Of a stretch of 5,646 nucleotides of DNA, positions 1 to 4,606 are shown in pieces; the stretch's first letter is position 1, and every line of letters begins with the position of its first letter. The stretch is taken from contig DATBWU010000062.1 of the NCBI GenBank assembly GCA_036514635.1, positions 1 through 5,646 on the forward strand, in the 5' to 3' direction. Below the pieces are notes generated by a model that searched no databases, had not been told where the DNA came from, and was given only the letters and a program-made list of their open reading frames with translations. Source of the DNA: DASSFZ01 sp036514635. GTDB taxonomy: Bacteria > Chloroflexota > Anaerolineae > Fen-1058. The position numbers and the translations under genes were made by a program.

Positions 1-8
1 GGGGTGTA

Positions 9-31
9 GCCCGCCGAGTTCATCGGCGGGC
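9..31. repeat. Perfect 9-bp stem-loop
   Basis: GCCCGCCGA (9-17) and TCGGCGGGC (23-31) are exact reverse complements around a 5-nt loop GTTCA. No T-run follows on the plus strand and no A-run precedes it, so it does not look like a classical intrinsic terminator. It is the first of a series of stems in the gene-free left end. Confidence 0.6.
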
Positions 32-66
32 GGGCACAACCTGGCAACGACCCAAGTTTCTGGGTA

Positions 67-113
67 GCGCAGCGAAGAATCTCGCTAGTCGTGCCAAAGA
101 CCCTTCGCTGCGC
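67..113. repeat. 11-bp perfect inverted repeat, GCGCAGCGAAG/CTTCGCTGCGC
   Basis: GCGCAGCGAAG (67-77) is repeated as its exact reverse complement at 103-113, with 25 nt between. The core resembles a dispersed intergenic motif I recall from Chloroflexota and other GC-rich genomes (agattcttcgctgcgct on the minus strand). That resemblance is from memory and would need a genome search. An internal part of a repeat element is the most likely reading. Confidence 0.55.
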
Positions 114-139
114 AGCAGCGGGGGCGCGCTCGCCTGGCG

Positions 140-169
140 CGTCGCCCGCGCAGAGCGCGGGACACGACG
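140..169. repeat. Compound GC-rich hairpin
   Basis: CCCGCGC (145-151) and GCGCGGG (155-161) pair around a 3-nt AGA loop. The stem is extended by CGTCG (140-144) with CGACG (165-169) after a 3-nt bulge (162-164). That gives 12 bp in total, stable enough to matter in RNA or as a DNA cruciform. No T-run follows it on either strand. Confidence 0.5.
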
Positions 170-184
170 AGGCGGAGGTGACAT

Positions 185-240
185 GCGGACTAATTCTTTG
201 ACGGCTCCTGAGGAGGCGTCCAGGAATAACTTCCCACCGC
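185..240. repeat. Nested stem structure with GCGG/CCGC ends
   Basis: An inner hairpin pairs GACG (200-203) with CGTC (217-220) and CTCC (205-208) with GGAG (212-215) around a TGA loop, with one G-G mismatch. GCGG (185-188) and CCGC (237-240) can close the whole segment. The segment looks like one RNA domain or one end of a mobile repeat. Function is unknown. Confidence 0.35.
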
Positions 241-243
241 AAT

Positions 244-288
244 GACGAACGACCAAAGACGAAAGCATTGGTCTATCGTCCTTCGTCT
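244..288. repeat. Inverted array of 7-bp units (3 + 3)
   Basis: Three direct units (GACGAAC, GACCAAA, GACGAAA; 244-264) are followed by a 3-nt centre GCA (265-267). Three units in reverse-complement orientation follow (TTGGTCT, ATCGTCC, TTCGTCT; 268-288). Bases 244-263 can pair with 268-287 at 16 of 20 positions around a 4-nt loop. The array lies about 90 bases upstream of the cyclase promoter start point, so it would not be in that transcript. Confidence 0.7.
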
Positions 289-310
289 CAGGGCGGAAGT
301 TCTATTTGGA

Positions 311-335
311 CAATTCCTTAGTGATAAGCAAATTG
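311..335. promoter_or_regulatory. Operator-like imperfect palindrome upstream of the cyclase promoter
   Basis: CAATT (311-315) mirrors AATTG (331-335), and CTTA (317-320) mirrors TAAG (325-328) around GTGA. The two arms give nine paired positions with slight asymmetry (C316 against C329-A330). The centre is about 57 bases before the predicted transcription start and just upstream of the -35 box. That is a usual place for an activator or an upstream-binding regulator. It does not match the CRP consensus TGTGA-N6-TCACA. A binding role is inference. Confidence 0.35.
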
Positions 336-344
336 GCAGATGGT

Positions 345-373
345 TTGTCACGGCCAACGAGTTGTACTATAAT
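345..373 (+). promoter_or_regulatory. Housekeeping-sigma promoter of the cyclase gene
   Basis: TTGTCA (345-350, one mismatch to TTGACA) and a perfect TATAAT (368-373) are separated by exactly 17 bp. Transcription should begin near 380, giving a leader of only about 25 nt that contains the Shine-Dalgarno. It is a strong sigma-70-type match and the best-matching promoter on the plus strand of this window. Confidence 0.8.
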
Positions 374-394
374 CACGACGCTTCGACTTCTTTC

Positions 395-398
395 GGAG
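395..398 (+). promoter_or_regulatory. Ribosome binding site that decides the cyclase start
   Basis: GGAG at 395-398 stands 7 nt before a GTG at 406 and only 4 nt before another GTG at 403. The spacing favours 406 as the start codon, though 403 adds only one residue. Confidence 0.6.
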
Positions 399-405
399 AC
401 TGGTG

Positions 406-2160
406 GTGCCTGACTCCTCCGCTGCTAAGTCGCAATCCGATCTCACTCTGATCCTCAAGACGCCCGCCGTGCAGGCCGATCTGAAGGCGCTGCTGGCTGC
501 GCTGAATTCTGCACTGGAGCGCCAGGCGGCTGCGCTGATTAAGATGCCGTCCGGCCCCGACGTGCTGCAGGCGCAGAAGGCGCTGTTGGAGATACAGCGC
601 GTCCTGCCCAAGTTCCAACAGGCCGTCGACGCGCTGGCCCGCGAGCGCGAGGCGCTCCGCGCGCTGTACGAAGTGGGCCAGGCGGTCAACTCCACGCTCG
701 AAATCGATACGGTGCTCAACCAGGTGATGGATCACATCATCGAGCTGACCGGAGCGGAGCGCGGCTTCCTGATGCTGCGCGACGAGGAGACCGGCGAGTT
801 GGAATTCCGCGTCGCTCGCAACATGGAGCGCGAGACGATCAACAGCTCGTCGTTCGAGGTCAGTCGCACGATCGTCGACAAAGTGGCGAACGAGGGCGTG
901 CCGATCGTCACGACGAACGCGCAGGCCGATCCGCGCTTCGCCACGCAGGAGAGTATTGTCGCCTACAGCCTGCGCAGCATCCTGTGCGTGCCCTTGCGCG
1001 TGCGCGATCGGGTCATCGGCGTGATCTATGCCGACAACCGCATCAAGACCGGTCTGTTTTCCGATCACGATCGCGACCTGTTGGCGGCCTTTGCCAACCA
1101 GGCCGCCGTCGCCATTCAGAACGCGCGTCTGTACGAGAGCATCAAGCGCAACCTGGCGGCGATCACCGAGATGAAGAACCTGATGGACAACGTCTTCACC
1201 TCGATTGCGTCCGGTGTGATCACGACCGACATTGCCGACCATGTGACGATGATCAACCGCGCCGCCGAGACGATTTTCGGTGTCGCCGCCGCCGGCGTCA
1301 TCAACCAGCCCTACACCAGCACCTTGAGCGCGGCCCGCGACCTCGCGCCCCTCATCAACGAGGTGAAAGCGAACGAGACGATCGTCGCGCGCGAGATGAC
1401 GCCGATCCTGCCCGATCGCGGCCCGGTGTCGTGGCGGTTGAGCGTCGCGCCGTTGAAAGACGCCGCGCAGGCGATGCAAGGTGTGGCGATCGTCGTCGAC
1501 GATCTGACCGAGCAGCGCTTCATCAAAGACACCTTCCAGCGCTACGTCGGCCCGCGTGTGGTGCAGCAGTTGCTGTCCGATCCCAGCCGGTTGAAACTCG
1601 GCGGCGAGCGCCGCGTCATCTCGATCCTGTATGCCGATATCCGGGGCTTCAGCACCTTCGGCGAAAAACTCAAGCCGGAGAAACTGGTCGAGATTCTCAA
1701 CGCCTATCTCGGCCTGGCCGCCGACGCCGTGTTGAGCGAGGAAGGCACGCTCGACAAGTTCATGGGTGACGCGGTGATGGGCTTCTTCAACGCACCGCTC
1801 GAACAGGCGAATCACACGCTGCGCGCCGTGCGTGCGGCGCTGGCGCTGCGGGAATCGATCGTGGTCTATCGGCAGAAGGTGCCGCCCGGCGAGCGGCTGG
1901 CTTACGGCGTGGGCATCAACGTCGGCGAGGCTGTGATCGGCAACATCGGCAACGCGCAGCAGCAGAACTACACCGCCATCGGCGATAGCGTGAACTATGC
2001 CAAGCGCTTGCAGGAGAACGCCAAGCACGATCAAATCTTGATCAGCCTGACGGCTTACGAAGCCGTCAAAGATCACCTGCGGGTGAACCTGCTCGATCCG
2101 TTGCTGGTCAAGGGCCATAGCATATCGGAGCCGGTGTTCGAGGTGATCGGGCTGAAGTAG
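406..2160 (+). CDS. Class III adenylate cyclase with N-terminal GAF and PAS sensory domains
   Basis: A cytosolic sensor enzyme that should convert ATP to 3',5'-cyclic AMP and pyrophosphate; 584 residues from GTG 406. The order is a helical N-terminus (about 1-85), a GAF domain (about 86-245, ending in a helix at FANQAAVAIQNARLYE), a PAS domain (about 255-370, IASGVITTDIADHVTMINRA), then a short helix and the cyclase domain. The catalytic set is complete: metal-binding Asp411 (ADIRGFS) and Asp455 (KFMGDAVM), substrate-selecting Lys451 and Thr523 (YTAIGD), and transition-state residues Asn530 and Arg534 (VNYAKRL). The Lys/Thr pair is known from bacterial adenylate cyclases of the IIIb type, so cAMP is favoured over cGMP. 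No signal peptide or membrane segment is visible. The GAF has a partial NKFDE-like pattern (ADNR...F..HD), so cyclic-nucleotide binding is possible but not shown. It is a single gene with its own promoter and terminator. Confidence 0.93.
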   Translation: MPDSSAAKSQSDLTLILKTPAVQADLKALLAALNSALERQAAALIKMPSGPDVLQAQKALLEIQRVLPKFQQAVDALAREREALRALYEVGQAVNSTLEIDTVLNQVMDHIIELTGAERGFLMLRDEETGELEFRVARNMERETINSSSFEVSRTIVDKVANEGVPIVTTNAQADPRFATQESIVAYSLRSILCVPLRVRDRVIGVIYADNRIKTGLFSDHDRDLLAAFANQAAVAIQNARLYESIKRNLAAITEMKNLMDNVFTSIASGVITTDIADHVTMINRAAETIFGVAAAGVINQPYTSTLSAARDLAPLINEVKANETIVAREMTPILPDRGPVSWRLSVAPLKDAAQAMQGVAIVVDDLTEQRFIKDTFQRYVGPRVVQQLLSDPSRLKLGGERRVISILYADIRGFSTFGEKLKPEKLVEILNAYLGLAADAVLSEEGTLDKFMGDAVMGFFNAPLEQANHTLRAVRAALALRESIVVYRQKVPPGERLAYGVGINVGEAVIGNIGNAQQQNYTAIGDSVNYAKRLQENAKHDQILISLTAYEAVKDHLRVNLLDPLLVKGHSISEPVFEVIGLK

Positions 2161-2164
2161 TGTC

Positions 2165-2181
2165 ATCACTTCGCGAGTGAT
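2165..2181. repeat. Small stem-loop just after the cyclase stop
   Basis: ATCACT (2165-2170) pairs with AGTGAT (2176-2181) around TCGCG. It begins 4 bases after the TAG stop and precedes the main terminator hairpin by 7 bases. It may protect the mRNA 3' end or slow the polymerase; no T-run follows. Confidence 0.4.
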
Positions 2182-2188
2182 ACACGAC

Positions 2189-2221
2189 AGCCGCGACATG
2201 TTTCTGTCGCGGCTTTGTGTT
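2189..2221 (+). terminator. Intrinsic terminator of the cyclase gene
   Basis: A 10-bp perfect stem, AGCCGCGACA (2189-2198) with TGTCGCGGCT (2205-2214), closes a 6-nt loop and is followed by TTGTGTT. The stem is GC-rich and lies 28 bases after the stop codon, as expected for a Rho-independent terminator of a single-gene transcript. Confidence 0.8.
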
Positions 2222-2242
2222 GCACGGAATGGATCCACCAAT

Positions 2243-2282
2243 CCGCACGAATCTGCACGAATATACCCGAATCACACCGATC
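2243..2282. repeat. Four tandem 10-bp units
   Basis: The units are CCGCACGAAT, CTGCACGAAT, ATACCCGAAT and CACACCGATC, in strict 10-bp register. A looser copy, TGCACGGAAT, occurs at 2221-2230. They lie in the spacer between the cyclase terminator and the glycosyltransferase gene and run into the next array after about a dozen bases. Confidence 0.65.
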
Positions 2283-2295
2283 GACTGCTCACTGC

Positions 2296-2366
2296 TCACT
2301 GATCACCGATCACTGATCACTGATCACTGATTGACTGCTCACTGATTGACTGCTCACTGATTGACC
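2296..2366. repeat. 7-bp and 15-bp tandem array abutting a start codon
   Basis: Five TCACTGA-type units in a row (2296-2330, one being TCACCGA) pass into a 15-bp unit, TCACTGATTGACTGC. That unit occurs at 2324-2338 and 2339-2353, then partially at 2354-2366. TCACTGA is near-palindromic, so any two units can pair. The array ends 3 bases before the ATG of the glycosyltransferase gene. It leaves no room for a normal Shine-Dalgarno or a recognisable promoter between array and gene. The repeated TTGACT/TTGACC words look like -35 boxes, but no proper -10 lies at the right distance. Confidence 0.75.
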
Positions 2367-2369
2367 AAC

Positions 2370-3863
2370 ATGATCCTTATTGCTGTCCTCTACACACTGG
2401 CTGCGACCGGGCTGGGACTATACGGGCTGTACGTGCTTGCGCTCGTGGTGCAGTATCTTCGCTTCCGCAACCGGGCGACTGTACCGGCAATCTCAGACGC
2501 CGGCGAGTGGCCCGTCATCACCGTTCAGTTGCCGATGTACAACGAGCGCTACGTCGCCGAGCGTGCCCTCGACGCAGCCGCTGCACTCGATTGGCCGAGC
2601 GACCGGCTCCAGATTCAAGTGCTCGACGATTCGACCGACGACACCACGTCAATCGCGCGGGCGCGCATCGAGCGATACCGCCGGCGCGGGATCGACATCG
2701 CGTTGATCCACCGCTCGAATCGCGATGGCTTCAAGGCGGGTGCACTGGCGAACGGGTTGAAGTCGGCGCGCGGCGAGTTCATCGCCATCTTCGATGCCGA
2801 TTTCGTGCCCGCGCCGGATTTCCTGCGCCGGATGCTGCCCTGTTTCAGGGGCGACCCGTCGATCGGTTTTGTGCAGGCGCGCTGGGAGCATCTGAACCCG
2901 CAGGGTTCGGCGCTGGCGCGCGCGCTGGCGATCGCGGTCGACGGGCACTTCGTCGTCGAGCAGGTCGCGCGCAACCGTTCGGACTGGCCGATGATCTTCA
3001 ACGGGTCGGCGGGGATCTGGCGGCGAGCGTGCATCGTCACGTGCGGCGGCTGGCAGGGCGACACGCTGTGCGAGGACATGGACTTGAGTTATCGCGCGGC
3101 GATGGCCGGTTGGCGCTGCGTCTTCGCGCCGGACATCAGCGTGCCGCAAGAAGAGCCGGCATCGATCGGCGCGATACGATCGCAGCACGGGCGCTGGGCC
3201 AAAGGCGGCGCGCAATGTCTGCGCAAGCACGCCGTGTCGATTGTGCGTTTGCCGCGCTGGTCACCGATCCAGAAGGCGGCGGCGTTCGCCTACCTGGCCG
3301 GTTACACCATGCATCTGCTGATGGTGCTCCTGGTCGTGTTATGGCTGCCGCTGGCGATCGAGGGGCGGATGCTGCAACACCTGCCGCTGACGTTCCTCGG
3401 CTTCGGTGGGCTGGGGTTGCCGATCGAGTACGTGATCTCACAGTGGGTCTTGCATCGCCGCGATGGAACCTGGTTGCACCGGTTAGCTTACCTGCCCGTG
3501 CTGCTGGTGATCGGCTTAGGCGTGTCGTTCAGCAACGGGCTGGCCGTGGTCTCCGGCCTACTCACGCGCGGCGGCGAATTTCACCGCACGCCGAAAGTCG
3601 GCGCGAACGCGCTCGGCCGCGGTGGGTATCTGCCGCGCAAAGAGTTGCTGAACTGGGCGGAGATCGGATTCTCCGTGTATGCGCTGATCGCCGCTGCCGC
3701 GTTATGGTCGAGCGGGAATCGGACGGGTGCCGTGTTCGTGTTCTTGTATGCCGTGGGGTTCGGATACGTCGGAGCCGGCTCGTTGATCGAAGCTGCGCGC
3801 GCCGATCGGCTGCGGGCGATGATGCAGCCGGTTGGTATGGACAACCGTGTGCGATACGAGTAG
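2370..3863 (+). CDS. Membrane-bound family 2 glycosyltransferase, cellulose/mannan synthase-like
   Basis: A processive inverting glycosyltransferase that probably polymerises a beta-linked polysaccharide from a nucleotide sugar at the inner face of the membrane and passes it outward; 497 residues. An N-terminal membrane helix (about 2-30) is followed by the GT2 (GT-A) catalytic domain with all expected motifs: Asp pair in DDSTDDT (86-92), metal-binding DAD (142-144), catalytic CED-M-D (Glu235-Asp236) and QHGRW (272-276, the QxxRW motif of processive synthases). About five hydrophobic segments follow (near 305-335, 345-365, 375-402, 430-450 and 455-475). There is no PilZ domain, so no direct c-di-GMP control is visible. 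The closest family I recognise is the CESA-like group that includes bacterial cellulose-synthase-like and plant CslA mannan synthases; donor and product are not determinable here. ATG 2370 is preferred over TTG 2361, which is part of the tandem repeat. There is no Shine-Dalgarno, so translation may be leaderless or start weakly. Confidence 0.9.
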   Translation: MILIAVLYTLAATGLGLYGLYVLALVVQYLRFRNRATVPAISDAGEWPVITVQLPMYNERYVAERALDAAAALDWPSDRLQIQVLDDSTDDTTSIARARIERYRRRGIDIALIHRSNRDGFKAGALANGLKSARGEFIAIFDADFVPAPDFLRRMLPCFRGDPSIGFVQARWEHLNPQGSALARALAIAVDGHFVVEQVARNRSDWPMIFNGSAGIWRRACIVTCGGWQGDTLCEDMDLSYRAAMAGWRCVFAPDISVPQEEPASIGAIRSQHGRWAKGGAQCLRKHAVSIVRLPRWSPIQKAAAFAYLAGYTMHLLMVLLVVLWLPLAIEGRMLQHLPLTFLGFGGLGLPIEYVISQWVLHRRDGTWLHRLAYLPVLLVIGLGVSFSNGLAVVSGLLTRGGEFHRTPKVGANALGRGGYLPRKELLNWAEIGFSVYALIAAAALWSSGNRTGAVFVFLYAVGFGYVGAGSLIEAARADRLRAMMQPVGMDNRVRYE

Positions 3864-3865
3864 AA

Positions 3866-3901
3866 AACGAACCCCGGTTCGATAAGAAACCGGGGTTCGT
3901 T
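3866..3901. terminator. Bidirectional terminator between convergent genes
   Basis: A perfect 14-bp stem (3866-3879 with 3888-3901, core AACCCCGGTT) closes an 8-nt loop CGATAAGA. It fills the whole 40-bp gap between the plus-strand glycosyltransferase stop (ends 3863) and the minus-strand bactofilin stop (3904-3906). Read on the minus strand the stem is followed by TTC with T-rich flanking bases. Read on the plus strand the tail (ATTCAG) is poorer. It probably ends both transcripts, better on the minus strand. Confidence 0.8.
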
Positions 3902-3903
3902 AT

Positions 3904-4368
3904 TCAGTCGGCGTCGACGACTTTGCCGGGCGAGGGGGCCGCGCTGGCGGGCTGCTCGAGCAAGGGCATGTCCGGCTCGCCGGGCATGATCGACTGCCCT
4001 CGGAAGAAGCCGCCCTCGTCGATGAGGAACGATGCCACGGTGATTTCACCCCACACGCGGCCCGTCGAGAGAATCTCCAGGCGACCGGAGGCCTCGATCG
4101 TGCCTTTCACCGCACCCGACACCGACACGTTCTGCGCGCTAATGTCGGCGATGACTTTGCCGGTCTCGCCGATGATCAGATTGCCGGCGATGTGCAATTC
4201 GCCTTCGAAGATACCGTCGATGCGCAGACCGCCATCGCTGCTGATGTTGCCTTTGAAGTGTGCCGTCGGGCCGATGACGGTTTCGATGTTGCGCCCCGCG
4301 TTGCCGGCGGAAGCAGGTGGTGGAGCGGCGGCGGGTCGTTGGTGTTGAGGTTTCTCGCGTCCGAACAC
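3904..4368 (-). CDS. Bactofilin-family polymer-forming cytoskeletal protein
   Basis: A small structural protein expected to assemble without nucleotide into filaments at the membrane, where bactofilins scaffold cell-wall and envelope enzymes; 154 residues. Residues about 29-130 form the bactofilin (DUF583) right-handed beta-helix, visible as short repeats with regularly spaced Gly and hydrophobic residues (IGPTAHFKGNI, LRIDGIFEGELHIAG, NVSVSGAVKGTI, LEILSTGRVWGEI). The tails are Pro/Ala-rich and disordered-looking, as is usual. I chose GTG 4368 because AGGAG lies 8 nt upstream and the protein then begins MFGREK, a typical bactofilin start with the short hydrophobic membrane-contact end. An upstream GTG at 4419 would add 17 residues, but it falls inside the promoter spacer and has no Shine-Dalgarno. 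It converges on the glycosyltransferase gene with a shared terminator. A joint role in envelope building is plausible but unproven. Confidence 0.92.
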   Translation of the reverse strand: MFGREKPQHQRPAAAPPPASAGNAGRNIETVIGPTAHFKGNISSDGGLRIDGIFEGELHIAGNLIIGETGKVIADISAQNVSVSGAVKGTIEASGRLEILSTGRVWGEITVASFLIDEGGFFRGQSIMPGEPDMPLLEQPASAAPSPGKVVDAD

Positions 4369-4376
4369 GATGGACT

Positions 4377-4381
4377 CTCCT
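4377..4381 (-). promoter_or_regulatory. Shine-Dalgarno of the bactofilin gene
   Basis: AGGAG on the minus strand, 8 nt before GTG 4368. It settles the start codon against the longer reading frame that opens at 4419. Confidence 0.75.
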
Positions 4382-4410
4382 GGTTGAGGTGGGCGGTGCG
4401 CTGCGATGAG

Positions 4411-4439
4411 ATCATACACGAGGTAGGGGGAATGGTCAA
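4411..4439 (-). promoter_or_regulatory. Promoter of the bactofilin gene
   Basis: On the minus strand TTGACC (4439-4434) and TATGAT (4416-4411) are 17 bp apart, each one mismatch from consensus. Transcription should start near 4404, giving a leader of roughly 36 nt before GTG 4368. The -35 box directly borders the array of 8-bp repeats. The architecture copies that of the cyclase promoter (17-bp spacer, short leader). Confidence 0.75.
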
Positions 4440-4446
4440 ATAGTTG

Positions 4447-4510
4447 GATAGTCGGATAGTCAGATAGTCAGATAGTCAGTTGGTCGGATAGTCAGTTGGC
4501 TGGTTAGTTG
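4447..4510. repeat. Array of 8-bp units, GATAGTCA type (left arm)
   Basis: Eight consecutive 8-bp units in strict register: GATAGTCG, GATAGTCA three times, GTTGGTCG, GATAGTCA, GTTGGCTG, GTTAGTTG. A degenerate ninth copy precedes at 4439-4446. The units nearest 4510 are of the GTTGGCTGGTTAG type found inside the neighbouring gene at 5150-5163. This is one arm of an inverted pair of arrays. Confidence 0.8.
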
Positions 4511-4518
4511 CAGGCGCA

Positions 4519-4606
4519 CGATTGCTCGATTATGCGACTTCGCGACCACTTGACTACACGACCACTTGACTACGAGACTACCCGACTACAGGACTACTCG
4601 ACTACA
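4519..4606. repeat. Array of 8-bp units, CGACTACA type (right arm, inverted)
   Basis: Eleven 8-bp units in register. The first three are degenerate (CGATTGCT, CGATTATG, CGACTTCG). Then come CGACCACT, TGACTACA, CGACCACT, TGACTACG, AGACTACC, CGACTACA, GGACTACT and CGACTACA. Reverse-complemented, the units read nnTAGTCG, nnTAGTCA or nnTGGTCG, the same six-base cores as the left arm. The last units run into the 3' end of the minus-strand gene and supply its last residues and stop codon. Confidence 0.8.

Larger units (their letters stand above)
1..240. other. Gene-free, hairpin-rich intergenic region
   Basis: I see no credible gene here. The one sizeable open frame (20-268, minus) is rich in Arg, Pro and Ala, has no recognisable motif, and lies entirely over inverted repeats. 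The stretch holds a 9-bp stem at 9-31, a small 5-bp stem at 50-54/61-65, an 11-bp inverted repeat at 67-113, a compound hairpin at 140-169, and a closed structure at 185-240 (GCGG/CCGC ends around a GACGGCTCC/GGAGGCGTC stem). This density could mean a structured RNA or a dispersed intergenic repeat such as a MITE-like element. I looked for T-box, SAM, cobalamin, TPP, RNase P, tmRNA and SRP signatures and recognised none. The left part may be cut by the window edge. Confidence 0.4.

Noticed and set aside
9..31. Intrinsic terminator of a gene to the left
   Set aside because: The stem is strong, but no T-run follows it on the plus strand and no suitable run exists on the minus strand.
185..260. 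T-box or SAM-type riboswitch suggested by AATTC, CCACCGC and stem patterns
   Set aside because: The T-box core (TGGNACCGCG) is missing on both strands, the SAM core elements are incomplete, and the downstream gene is a cyclase reached only after a separate promoter.
20..268. An 82-codon minus-strand frame in the left intergenic region
   Set aside because: Arg/Pro-rich, it covers several perfect inverted repeats and has no recognisable motif or ribosome site. It may be a translated repeat element.
373..2241. A 622-codon open frame on the minus strand opposite the cyclase
   Set aside because: It is an antisense shadow of GC-rich coding DNA: rich in His, Arg, Gln, Asp and Val with no domain, and its start lies in the spacer repeats. 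The plus strand has every cyclase motif, a promoter, a Shine-Dalgarno and a terminator.
2346..2374. Promoter formed by TTGACT (2346-2351) and CATGAT (2369-2374) with a 17-bp spacer
   Set aside because: The -10 matches only four of six bases and overlaps the start codon, so the transcript would begin inside the gene.
2507..4348. A 613-codon open frame on the plus strand across the glycosyltransferase and bactofilin genes
   Set aside because: Its sequence is Arg/Ala-rich out-of-frame translation; it crosses a strong terminator and two genes with clear family motifs.
4447..4606. CRISPR array
   Set aside because: Units are 8 bp in unbroken tandem with no unique spacers of 25-40 bp, and there are no cas genes nearby.
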